A stretch of 64,000 nt of DNA, taken from the NCBI GenBank assembly GCA_003223025.1, contig QHXR01000004.1, forward strand, positions 112,504 to 176,503, written 5' to 3'. The stretch is from Acidobacteriota bacterium (GTDB lineage: Bacteria > Acidobacteriota > Blastocatellia > Pyrinomonadales > Pyrinomonadaceae). The position numbers and the translations under genes are program-made. Shown piece by piece: positions 7,552 through 15,118 of this stretch (positions are counted from its first letter, which is position 1; each line of letters opens with the position of its first letter). The notes beneath the pieces are model-generated. The model did no database searches, was not told the origin of the DNA, and saw only the letters and a program-made list of their open reading frames with translations.

Positions 7552-8634
7552 ATGAAAACAATAATGAAATTATCGCTGTTTGCACTCGCAGCGTTCGCGT
7601 TGGTCGGTTGCACGCCGCCGGCGAACACAAATACAAATGCCGCAGCGAACACAAATGCAAACGTGGCTGCAAAGCCCGCGGGTCCGACCGCCGAGTCGCT
7701 TATGGCACTGGAGAACAAGGCCTGGGAAGCATACAAGAACAAAGACGGAAAATATTTCGAAGGCTTCCTCGGCGACAACATGATCAGCGGAGTTGGGAAA
7801 GAAGCAGAGACCAGAGCCCAGGTCGTGAAAATGATCACCGAGAACAAAGAAGAAGTAAAGAACTTCACGCTTTCAGATCCGCACGTTACGCCCGTCGGTG
7901 CTGACACCGCTGTGCTGACTTACAAAGCGACCGTCGAAGGAACCGATAACGGTAAACCGCTTACGAGCCCGCTGGTCGTTGCTACGATATTTACGCGCAG
8001 CGGATCGGATTGGAAAGCGATCTATCACAACGAGGTTGGCGTCAAAGAAGCTCCGAAATCAGAGTCCGATCTGAGCGCCAAAACTGACGCGAAGAAGGAC
8101 GCTGGTGCGCCGGACAAGAAGGCAGCTCCGGAAGCGAAACCGGAAGCAAAAGAAGAGAAGGCGGCCCCGGCAGCGAACCCGGCTGCTTCGGCGAAACCTG
8201 CCGCTGCCAACACTGCGAATTCAAATTCGAACGCTGCGGCTTCATCGCCTGACGCCGCGTTGACCGATGCTTTGATGGCAGTTGAAAAGAAAGGCTGGGA
8301 AGGCTGGAAGGCAAAGGATCCGAAGGCTCTCGACGAAGTGACGGCGAAAGAGTTCGCGTTCGTGAATGCGGAAGGCTGGATCGCTCTGAGCAAGGCCGAT
8401 GCGATGAAGATGTGGACGACCGATAATCCGTGCAACGCATCGAGCGTAAGTGTCTCCGACGGAAAGGCGACGTCCATCGGAAAAGACGTGGCCGTTCTCG
8501 TCGCGAAAGGAACTGCGGTTGGTACCTGCGGCGACATGAAGCTCGCACCGCTGTGGAGCACGACTGTCTTCGTCAAAGAAGGCGACATGTGGAAAGCGGC
8601 GTACATTTTCGAGACGCCGGTAGGCAAAATGTAG
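7552..8634 (+). CDS. Lipoprotein with two SnoaL/DUF4440-like domains
   Basis: 360 aa. A lipoprotein signal peptide ends in LVGC (lipidated C20), and GAGGAGA precedes the start. After an Asn/Thr/Ala linker there are two NTF2-like domains. The first is at about residues 45-140 (ALENKAWEAYKNKDGKYFEG) and the second at about 240-358 (AVEKKGWEGWKAKDPKALDE). Both end with the WKAxYxxE-type strand typical of DUF4440/SnoaL-like proteins. The domains are joined by about 90 residues of Ala/Lys/Glu/Pro-rich linker. The fold can bind small ligands or be catalytic, but no catalytic residue can be assigned. The two halves look like an internal duplication. Probably periplasmic or attached to the outer membrane. 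Confidence 0.8.
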   Translation: MKTIMKLSLFALAAFALVGCTPPANTNTNAAANTNANVAAKPAGPTAESLMALENKAWEAYKNKDGKYFEGFLGDNMISGVGKEAETRAQVVKMITENKEEVKNFTLSDPHVTPVGADTAVLTYKATVEGTDNGKPLTSPLVVATIFTRSGSDWKAIYHNEVGVKEAPKSESDLSAKTDAKKDAGAPDKKAAPEAKPEAKEEKAAPAANPAASAKPAAANTANSNSNAAASSPDAALTDALMAVEKKGWEGWKAKDPKALDEVTAKEFAFVNAEGWIALSKADAMKMWTTDNPCNASSVSVSDGKATSIGKDVAVLVAKGTAVGTCGDMKLAPLWSTTVFVKEGDMWKAAYIFETPVGKM

Positions 8635-8650
8635 TTCGACTTCGTTGGTT

Positions 8651-8691
8651 TTTTCCGTGGCCGACTTTTATTTCAAGTGGGCCACGGAAAA
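8651..8691. other. Inverted repeat downstream of the lipoprotein gene
   Basis: Arms TTTTCCGTGGCC / GGCCACGGAAAA with a 17-base loop. The T-run is on the left, so as an intrinsic terminator it would act on minus-strand transcripts; for the plus strand it is only a stable hairpin. The rest of the 261 bp gap to the next gene shows nothing recognisable. Confidence 0.45.
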
Positions 8692-8895
8692 TCAGACCTC
8701 GGTTCCCTGCAGTCCTTTCGCAGAATTCCTTTCCGCTTTTCTTTCTCCGCACCTCATCACACCGCCGATAAAAGCTCTGAACCTCTTATGTAGGTTTCGG
8801 CATTCCCTTCCGCAGTTTCGACGAGAGGCGAGTGGAAATGTAATCGGGATTACTGTAATTCTTCCGGGAAACCGCGAGATTAAAGGTAAGAAAAA

Positions 8896-9426
8896 ATGAC
8901 GAATGCTGCTCTTGTACTTCTCGTTGCTCTCACGGCCACGATATATACAAGTGCGCAGACGAGGACGCTGACGGAGACGGAGACAGTCGCGGAGAGCTTC
9001 CTTCCCAAAGAGCTCGGGGCTGCGCTTGGCCGTTACGAATTGAACGCTCCGCACGGATCCGAGAACGTCGACTTCGAATTCTTTCGCCTGTTGAAACTTC
9101 CAAGCCAGGACGTTCATCATCCCAAACATAGCCGCGATGGAAGCGTGCCTATCAGCGGATCGCTAGTGACGACCGATGGAACTTTCTACCCGTTCCGTAC
9201 GGCGTCGTTGAGAACGCGCGCAACGGGTGAGTATGAGGATATCGAATTCGTAACGACGATGATCCACGGAGTCACCTACCAATTCAAGGGGAAATTCCTG
9301 GAGAAGATCGTTCAGGAAAAACATGGCGGCCCTTATACCGATCTTCGCGGTGTTATTACCAAGAACGAAAAAGGAAAACTCACGTCCAGCAAATCTCTGC
9401 CTTTCTCTGCATTCCCCGAGCTATAG
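8896..9426 (+). CDS. Secreted protein of unknown function
   Basis: 176 aa with a short N-terminal hydrophobic signal (NAALVLLVALTATIYTSAQT). The mature part is polar, without cysteines, and contains LPKELGAALGRYELN, followed later by predicted beta strands (SGSLVTTDGTFYPFRTASLR and VTYQFKGKFLEKIV). No family is recognised. It lies 102 bp upstream of the secreted hydrolase gene on the same strand and may be cotranscribed with it. Confidence 0.6.
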   Translation: MTNAALVLLVALTATIYTSAQTRTLTETETVAESFLPKELGAALGRYELNAPHGSENVDFEFFRLLKLPSQDVHHPKHSRDGSVPISGSLVTTDGTFYPFRTASLRTRATGEYEDIEFVTTMIHGVTYQFKGKFLEKIVQEKHGGPYTDLRGVITKNEKGKLTSSKSLPFSAFPEL

Positions 9427-9528
9427 CGGCTCGAGCCACCTGCGTCATAAAAGATCCTACCGCGGTGTTCTTTTTTTTGGGACTATAACCGCTGCAGATT
9501 CTCATTGGACACATCTGAAGTACATAGC

Positions 9529-11241
9529 ATGTTAAAGAACTTCGCCATCCTGGTCATGATCGTCCTCCTTCCACTGGCGATCGACGCACAGTACGCCGGC
9601 AGGTATACGGACGGCGAGGACTACGCTGTTTATTTCGAACAGACACCATACGGACTGACGATCCGTCCGGTGATGTGGACGGCGACTCAGCTACTTCGTG
9701 AAAAACAAACTTCTTCTTCAGGTAAACGCACAAAATTTTTCGAAGTTGTCGATCGGCCGGCGCGATCTGCAATGTTCAGTCTCGACGCTCAAGGAAAGGC
9801 TGTCGGTGTCACGATCACCGGGATGGATGGCGCGGGTCTGAAGCTCGTTCGTTCGGACGGTCCGCCACTGCCAGTGGAACTCTTGCTGGAGGGCCGTTCA
9901 CGAGAAGCGGCCGCTGGCTATATTGGAAGGAATGACCTCAAGAAAGCGATGGAAGTCGCGGCCCAGGTGCTTCGACGGCTGCCGACCAAAACTAATTCTG
10001 TCGTAGCGTTTCTCAACAGCCTCGCTCACCATTTTCAGTCGCATGCAGCGTTTCATAACTTGATGGGATACGCACTCGTACAAGCCGGAGATCGCGCTGC
10101 CGCGTTAAAAAGTTTTAAGCGAGCGTACGACCTTGATCCGCACGTCAAACTCTCCGGATCCGATGACGATCCAACCTCAGGTCTGGCTCGGCTGAACTCT
10201 CTTCCGGATGATCAGAACGCAACCGGATGGAAGGTTCCATTTCCGCTCGCATCCGTATTCGCGAAACCGACGGCCGCCGAGATCGCCAAGGTTGAAAGGG
10301 ATTGGTCGTCGCGAGATCTGAAACCGCGCGGCGTAAAGGAGGAATTGAGAAGCACGGTCCGCATCGCCGACCGGACCTTTAATGTGCGAATCGTCTCGCA
10401 CGTCGTGCTCGGGTCCCGACATTACGGGGCGATCATTTTTCCCGCAAATGCCCGGCCTAAGTCTCTGCCCGTGATCATCGAAGCGAAGGGTGTGTCGCCG
10501 AAGTATTTCCCGCTTGATCTCGAGAGTCTTCATTCTCCACGGATGATGGCCGACGACGCGGACAAATTCGTCTATGTCGTTCCGACCTTTCGAGGCGAGG
10601 TTTTGAATTTCAATGGCAAGACCTTCATTTCCGAAGGCGATCGCACCGACGCGCTAGACGGCGCGACCGACGACGTCATCGCGCTTCTTAGCGTCGCTCT
10701 TGTGACGACACCCGAAGCGGACGGATCTCGCGTCTGCGCCTTCGGTCATAGCCGCGGAGGAAACGTCGCCTTGCTGGCCGGGATTCGTGATAAACGCATC
10801 GACTGTGTCGCGGACTGGGCCGGGCCGACCGACTGGTTCTATGCGATGGGAACCGACGGCTGGACCGAACAGGAACTGTGGAAAGAAGGACTTCGAATTC
10901 GTGCCAACACGCTGCAGACCGGCGGTCAGAATATCGAGAGGTTCCTGAAACGTGCGATCGACCGCACAGCAACACTGGCGGATGTGCGTCGTCGTATGAT
11001 CGCAAGCTCGCCACTTTATTTCGCACGTCGCCTACCGCCAAGTCAGTTTCACTACGGTGTCGAAGATCCGTCAGTTCCCGTCCGGAACGGGCTCGAGTTG
11101 GTCTCTATTCTTCGACGTCTCAGGATTCCCGAAACGCGGTTTCAGGGCTTTTTTTATCCGGGGCAGGGTCACGACACGGATCGGATTTTGGCTCCGGTGA
11201 CTACACGGGCGTTTCTGCTAAAGAGCTTAAAAACTCAGTGA
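9529..11241 (+). CDS. Secreted alpha/beta hydrolase with a TPR-like segment
   Basis: 570 aa from the ATG at 9529, which opens directly with a signal peptide (LKNFAILVMIVLLPLAIDAQ); the frame extends to 9505. The N-terminal half carries a DUF3471-like beta region and a TPR-like pair (HNLMGYALVQAGDRAAALKS). The C-terminal half is an alpha/beta hydrolase of prolyl-oligopeptidase type. The nucleophile Ser408 lies in GHSRGG, Asp513 in VEDPSVPV, and His548 in PGQGHD. Likely an exported esterase or peptidase. GHSRGG with the adjacent VADWAGPTDWF resembles S9-like dipeptidyl peptidases, but the substrate is unknown. Confidence 0.8.
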   Translation: MLKNFAILVMIVLLPLAIDAQYAGRYTDGEDYAVYFEQTPYGLTIRPVMWTATQLLREKQTSSSGKRTKFFEVVDRPARSAMFSLDAQGKAVGVTITGMDGAGLKLVRSDGPPLPVELLLEGRSREAAAGYIGRNDLKKAMEVAAQVLRRLPTKTNSVVAFLNSLAHHFQSHAAFHNLMGYALVQAGDRAAALKSFKRAYDLDPHVKLSGSDDDPTSGLARLNSLPDDQNATGWKVPFPLASVFAKPTAAEIAKVERDWSSRDLKPRGVKEELRSTVRIADRTFNVRIVSHVVLGSRHYGAIIFPANARPKSLPVIIEAKGVSPKYFPLDLESLHSPRMMADDADKFVYVVPTFRGEVLNFNGKTFISEGDRTDALDGATDDVIALLSVALVTTPEADGSRVCAFGHSRGGNVALLAGIRDKRIDCVADWAGPTDWFYAMGTDGWTEQELWKEGLRIRANTLQTGGQNIERFLKRAIDRTATLADVRRRMIASSPLYFARRLPPSQFHYGVEDPSVPVRNGLELVSILRRLRIPETRFQGFFYPGQGHDTDRILAPVTTRAFLLKSLKTQ

Positions 11242-11417
11242 AATGAGCTGCGACCTCAGCAATTCACAAAATAAAGTTGCATCAAAATCGAGAATAGAGC
11301 ATCGTATTAATGAATTTCTCCACGCTTCGACCGACAAGATCTGACAAATCGCCTCCGTTTAGGCTTGAGGCGTTATTTCCAAAGCGCAGCGTGAGACGTT
11401 CTGATATCACAGATAAT

Positions 11418-11636
11418 ATGAAAGAAGAATTAATCGAATTAGCAGGTGTAGTTGTAGACAAACAGCCGAATGCTTTCTTTAAGGTAAAGATCCAGGACAG
11501 CGAGCATATCGTATTCGCAACGATCTCAGGCCGCATGCGCCGAAACCGTATCCGCATCCTGATGGGCGATCGGGTTGATGTCGAACTTTCGCCCTATGAT
11601 CTCTCAAAGGGACGCATCACGTACCGGCATAAATAA
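11418..11636 (+). CDS. infA: Translation initiation factor IF-1
   Basis: 72 aa OB-fold protein with [20 protein letters not shown] and the conserved C-terminus [19 protein letters not shown]-1 binds the ribosomal A site with IF-2 and IF-3 during initiation. The start at 11418 matches family length; the frame runs up to 11310 but those residues are not IF-1-like. Unusually it stands alone rather than inside a ribosomal-protein operon, and no clear Shine-Dalgarno precedes it, so it could be a second, divergent IF-1 copy. A weak terminator follows. Confidence 0.93.
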   Translation: MKEELIELAGVVVDKQPNAFFKVKIQDSEHIVFATISGRMRRNRIRILMGDRVDVELSPYDLSKGRITYRHK

Positions 11637-11657
11637 ATAACTCACGTTGGAAATAAA

Positions 11658-11692
11658 AAAGAGGCTGCCCGATAAGGACAGCCCTTTCTTCG
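11658..11692 (+). terminator. Probable terminator after infA
   Basis: GGCTG/CAGCC stem with an inner CC/GG pairing, followed by CCTTTCTT. It lies between convergent genes. Confidence 0.5.
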
Positions 11693-11712
11693 TTTGTGGA
11701 CTGGCTTTGCGG

Positions 11713-12681
11713 CTATCGTTCCGCGACTGCACTTCGCGTAGCCTTATCGAGCTCGGACGTTCGTTCGCGGACTCCGTCCCGAAGAAGTTTTATCTCCTCC
11801 GCATTGTAGTTCGCGGCACGAAAAGCGTCGTCGATTTGCTTATCCGAAAGTTGTGCGAGCCGTGTTGCGAGCCAACGTCCCTGAGCGACCGTGATGTCTT
11901 CCATCAGGCTGCGACCTTTGCCTTTGAAATCGAAGTCGATCATTCCGTCTTTCACTCCGCTCACGAAACCCGCTTCGTACCATGTCCCCGGATCATTCGT
12001 TTTTCGACCGAGTCGGAAGAAGAACGGCAAATTGTTATTGCCGACTTTTCCGAAAGTCGCGCCGAGATCGCTGATGATGAAGTGATGCTCGATCGATCCG
12101 TTGTTATTCACACGAAGCACTTTGTTCTGAAGATCGAGAAGGTCCCAGTTCGTTAGGAACACCATCATGATCTTTAATCCTTGAAGCTCGTTCGTTCCGA
12201 CAAATGGATTGTCTTTCCATTTCCATTCGTCGAGACGCTCGACGTTCGAAGGCCGGGCTTCCAAGCGCACGTTAGTAAATGATCCCTGTCCCGGAATGTT
12301 CAAAGTTGGAACGAGATAATTGACCTCGGTCTTGTAGCCGAGCCCGTAGAGCAAACGCACCGCTGCCGTTTCCGGCTGAGCTTCGCGACCGGGCTTTGCG
12401 ACCCATACCTGTCCCTTCGCGTCCTTGATCCTAAATTTTTTATTGTGCCCTTGTGTCTCTTCCTTTATGAACTCGATGCGGCTCACATCGGGTTGCATTG
12501 CGACGCCGCCCGGGCCGTTATAAAGATCCAGACCCGCCTGATCGACCTCTTCCCAAAGTACGGGATTGTTAAGCCGCCCTATTTTGTCTTTTTTACCTTT
12601 CTCCTGCGCTGCCGCTGAAAAGACGGCAAGCGACAAAAGCATCGTCGCCAGTATCGATTTTCTTAAACTACTGATCATCAT
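11713..12681 (-). CDS. Secreted protein with kinase-fold-like motifs, uncharacterised
   Basis: 322 aa with a signal peptide (residues 1-25, ending SAAAQ). No named family is recognised, but the motif order looks like an atypical kinase (HipA/CotH/Fam20 class). A Lys in VWVAKPG (K96) is followed by a Glu eight residues on (E104 in PETAAVRLL). Later come TNWDLLDLQN (N178, D180, N186), resembling a catalytic loop, and FIISDLGATFGK (D205, G207), resembling the metal-binding DxG. Membership of that fold is inference; the export signal is clear. If correct it would be a periplasmic or extracellular phosphotransferase. The gene starts after GAGGG and is convergent with infA. Confidence 0.65.
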   Translation of the reverse strand: MMISSLRKSILATMLLSLAVFSAAAQEKGKKDKIGRLNNPVLWEEVDQAGLDLYNGPGGVAMQPDVSRIEFIKEETQGHNKKFRIKDAKGQVWVAKPGREAQPETAAVRLLYGLGYKTEVNYLVPTLNIPGQGSFTNVRLEARPSNVERLDEWKWKDNPFVGTNELQGLKIMMVFLTNWDLLDLQNKVLRVNNNGSIEHHFIISDLGATFGKVGNNNLPFFFRLGRKTNDPGTWYEAGFVSGVKDGMIDFDFKGKGRSLMEDITVAQGRWLATRLAQLSDKQIDDAFRAANYNAEEIKLLRDGVRERTSELDKATRSAVAER

Positions 12682-12833
12682 ATTTCCCTCACCGGTATTT
12701 TAAAATTCGTATCCTCGCGTTCGCTTGAGCAACCAACGTGCCGTGTCCGCCCGATCTGATGTTTGTGGAACGATGGTTGCGATTACAAATGCAGGAAGCA
12801 ACGGCTGTACTGAAACGCTACGCAAGGGAGGGA

Positions 12834-13046
12834 ATGATGGACGGACACCGAAGATTGAAACTCGCAGTCGAAAAACCGATCGAGAAACCTGACTTGCCGC
12901 TGCCGGGAGTTTTTAGCTCCGGAATCGGAGCCGATATGCCGACCCGGAAACGTCGTGCCCCCAAAGCTCATTTTTATCGTCGCCGCGTTTCGGAATCGGG
13001 AATGCCGATCTATGATTTCTATATATCTGACGAAGCGGAACACTAG
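12834..13046 (+). CDS. Small basic protein of unknown function
   Basis: 70 aa starting at the ATG-ATG pair at 12834, directly after GGGAGGG. The frame is open upstream to 12738 but without a ribosome-binding site. The sequence is Arg/Lys-rich in the middle (PTRKRRAPKAHFYRRRVSES) and ends MPIYDFYISDEAEH. A strong Shine-Dalgarno and a terminator 30 bp downstream support a real gene. No family or signal peptide is recognised. Confidence 0.6.
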   Translation: MMDGHRRLKLAVEKPIEKPDLPLPGVFSSGIGADMPTRKRRAPKAHFYRRRVSESGMPIYDFYISDEAEH

Positions 13047-13072
13047 TAGGCAATAGCGCAAAATCAAATGGA

Positions 13073-13103
13073 AAGAGGCGACCGAGATGGCCGCCTCTTT
13101 TTT
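13073..13103 (+). terminator. Intrinsic terminator
   Basis: GAGGCG / CGCCTC stem followed by TTTTTT, between convergent genes. Confidence 0.8.
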
Positions 13104-13117
13104 CGTATGTCGGGAAC

Positions 13118-13921
13118 CTAACCGCGGTTCGTTTCGGAACCGGACTCGGTCGAAGTTCCGAGGTCGTCTGATGAGCTATGGTCGTTTGCTGTGACGCTCT
13201 GACGTCCCTGTTCATCGTTCGAGCCGGGTGCGATCTGTTCGTTCACCGATGAGACTGCTCCGTGCAATGCTCCCGCAGCAGCTCCAACGGCGGCGCCTGA
13301 AAGTGCGCCTTGAACCACTTCGACGACTGCGTCGACGGCCTTGCTCACTACGGTCTTCGCCGTAGGCTTACGCTTGGCAGTGGTTTTGGATTTCGGTGCT
13401 GAAGATCTTGATTTCGAAGTCGTCTTGGCCTTCGGTGCAGACTTCGCTTTCGGGGTAGCTTTCGACTTGGACGAAGCTTTTGCCTTTGCCTTTGGAGCCG
13501 CCTTCGCCTTAGGTGCGGCGACTTTCCTGGCAGAAGTTTTCGCCTTTGCTACCGGTGCTTTAGCCTTCGGCTTTGCGGCAGTTTTCGCCTTGCTTGCCGT
13601 GGCCTTTTTCGCCGGCGTCGCCTTCTTAGCCGTCATAGTTTTCTTCGCGGCCGGCTTCTTCGCGGCTGTCGCTTTCTTTGCAGCCGGTTTCTTTGCGGCG
13701 GTCTTCTTCGCAGCCGGTTTCTTTGCTACTGCTTTTTTTGCAGTGGGCTTCTTCGGCGCCGCTTTCTTTACAACCGATTTCTTTACGGCGTTCTTGCTAG
13801 CCACCGTTTTTTTTGCTGCCGGCTTTTTTGCGGCCGGTGCTTTTTTCGCTGCTGGTTTCGACTTCGATTTCGATGCTGAGGATTTTTTTGCGGTCTTCGA
13901 GGTAGTCTTTTTTGTTGCCAT
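13118..13921 (-). CDS. Histone-H1-like Lys/Ala/Pro-rich protein with glycine-zipper tail
   Basis: 267 aa. About 190 residues of Lys/Ala/Pro/Ser/Thr repeats (KKPAAKK, AKKA, PKAKA units) make a highly basic, disordered DNA- or RNA-binding tail like eukaryotic H1 C-terminal domains and bacterial AlgP/Hc1-type proteins. It is followed by a hydrophobic, Ala/Gly-rich segment (VVQGALSGAAVGAAAGALHG, about residues 206-225) of glycine-zipper character, and a polar acidic end. It probably compacts the nucleoid; the zipper may drive self-association or membrane contact, which would be unusual. The repeats make indels likely between strains. Confidence 0.8.
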   Translation of the reverse strand: MATKKTTSKTAKKSSASKSKSKPAAKKAPAAKKPAAKKTVASKNAVKKSVVKKAAPKKPTAKKAVAKKPAAKKTAAKKPAAKKATAAKKPAAKKTMTAKKATPAKKATASKAKTAAKPKAKAPVAKAKTSARKVAAPKAKAAPKAKAKASSKSKATPKAKSAPKAKTTSKSRSSAPKSKTTAKRKPTAKTVVSKAVDAVVEVVQGALSGAAVGAAAGALHGAVSSVNEQIAPGSNDEQGRQSVTANDHSSSDDLGTSTESGSETNRG

Positions 13922-13993
13922 TTCTTTCTCCCGTGTTGATAAAAATATTACGAATCGAGTTTATCAAAATCGAAATAGCGGCGCGCAAAATTT

Positions 13994-14941
13994 TCAGTTT
14001 TTATTTTCGAAGGAACATAGATCTGAGAAGCCCAGATTGCCGCCGCAGAAAATGAGCACGACATTCGCGCCAAAATTCGATTTCAGTTTCTCCGCCGCCG
14101 CGAGCGTGCACGATGCGGCCGGCTCCGTCAGAAGTTTCAATCTCTCGAGGATGAAGCGCAGAGCTACTATCGCTTCAGCATCGGTCACGACCGTCACGCT
14201 TTCGAGAAATTGCTGAGCAGCAGCGAGCGTAGCATCTGAAACAGCCGGAGCACCGAGTGTCTTGGCGATCGACGTGATCGCCGGCAGCGTAACCGGATGT
14301 CCCGCCGCGAGGGCCTGCGCCATCGCATCGGCTCCGACAGTTTCGACTCCCCAGATCCGGACGTCCGGCTTACGCGCCTTGAGCGCGGATGCGACGCCGG
14401 TCATCAATCCTCCGCCGCCGATGCTCACGACGACGTCGGTCACGTCAGGTATGTCATCGACGATCTCGAGTCCGAGAGTTCCCTGTCCGGCCATCACCAG
14501 ATCGTCGTCAAACGGATGAACGAAGACGCGTCCGTCCGACTTGTGTCGATCGACTTCCTTGAAGGCATCCGCGATCGTCGGTGTGAGCTCTACACGAGCG
14601 CCGTAACCGCGCGTCGCGTCGACGTAATTCTGCGGAGTCGAGTTGGGCATCAGCACGATCGCATCGAGTCCCAAAACACTCGACGCATATGCGACGGCTT
14701 GGGCATGATTCCCTCCGCTAACTGCGACGACGCCTTTCGCCAGATCGTCCTTTGATGAGCTTAAAAGTTTGTTGAATGCTCCTCTGACTTTGAACGAACC
14801 CGTCTTCTGAAATAGCTCTTGCTTAACAAACACATTCGTACCGAGATGCCGGCTGAGCGTTTCGCTGTGTTCTAACGACGTACGTTTTATGTATGGAGCG
14901 ATCCGCACTCTTGCGTTTTCGATGGTGGTTATATCGGTCAT
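13994..14941 (-). CDS. Threonine/serine dehydratase-like PLP enzyme
   Basis: 315 aa from the ATG at 14941; an in-frame start at 14989 is less likely. Fold type II PLP enzyme of the IlvA/TdcB/serine racemase group. The PLP lysine is K51 in KTGSFKVRGA, SGGNHAQ at 75-81 binds the substrate carboxylate, and SIGGGGLMTG is the phosphate-binding glycine loop. No C-terminal ACT regulatory domain is present, so it is of the catabolic type: L-threonine to 2-oxobutanoate and ammonia, or serine to pyruvate, possibly with racemase activity. It lies divergent from the Gln/Tyr-rich protein gene. Confidence 0.88.
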   Translation of the reverse strand: MTDITTIENARVRIAPYIKRTSLEHSETLSRHLGTNVFVKQELFQKTGSFKVRGAFNKLLSSSKDDLAKGVVAVSGGNHAQAVAYASSVLGLDAIVLMPNSTPQNYVDATRGYGARVELTPTIADAFKEVDRHKSDGRVFVHPFDDDLVMAGQGTLGLEIVDDIPDVTDVVVSIGGGGLMTGVASALKARKPDVRIWGVETVGADAMAQALAAGHPVTLPAITSIAKTLGAPAVSDATLAAAQQFLESVTVVTDAEAIVALRFILERLKLLTEPAASCTLAAAEKLKSNFGANVVLIFCGGNLGFSDLCSFENKN

Positions 14942-15118
14942 TTTATTAAGAAATATACTCCTTCGCGCCGCAAATTGTCTTATTGCCACACCATATCGGC
15001 CACTTACATTTCTTTACGGGCCGGGGAGTTAGAGTTTTCGATACGGGAATGATGTTTGCTAGTTCATATGGCAATACACAACGCCGCATTTCGCGGTTTC
15101 GACCAAGGGAGGATCGAT

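Noticed and set aside
13341..14216. 291-aa plus-strand ORF, rich in Phe and Ala
   Set aside because: It is antisense to the Lys/Ala-rich gene (AAG/GCC codons read backwards) and runs into the dehydratase gene.
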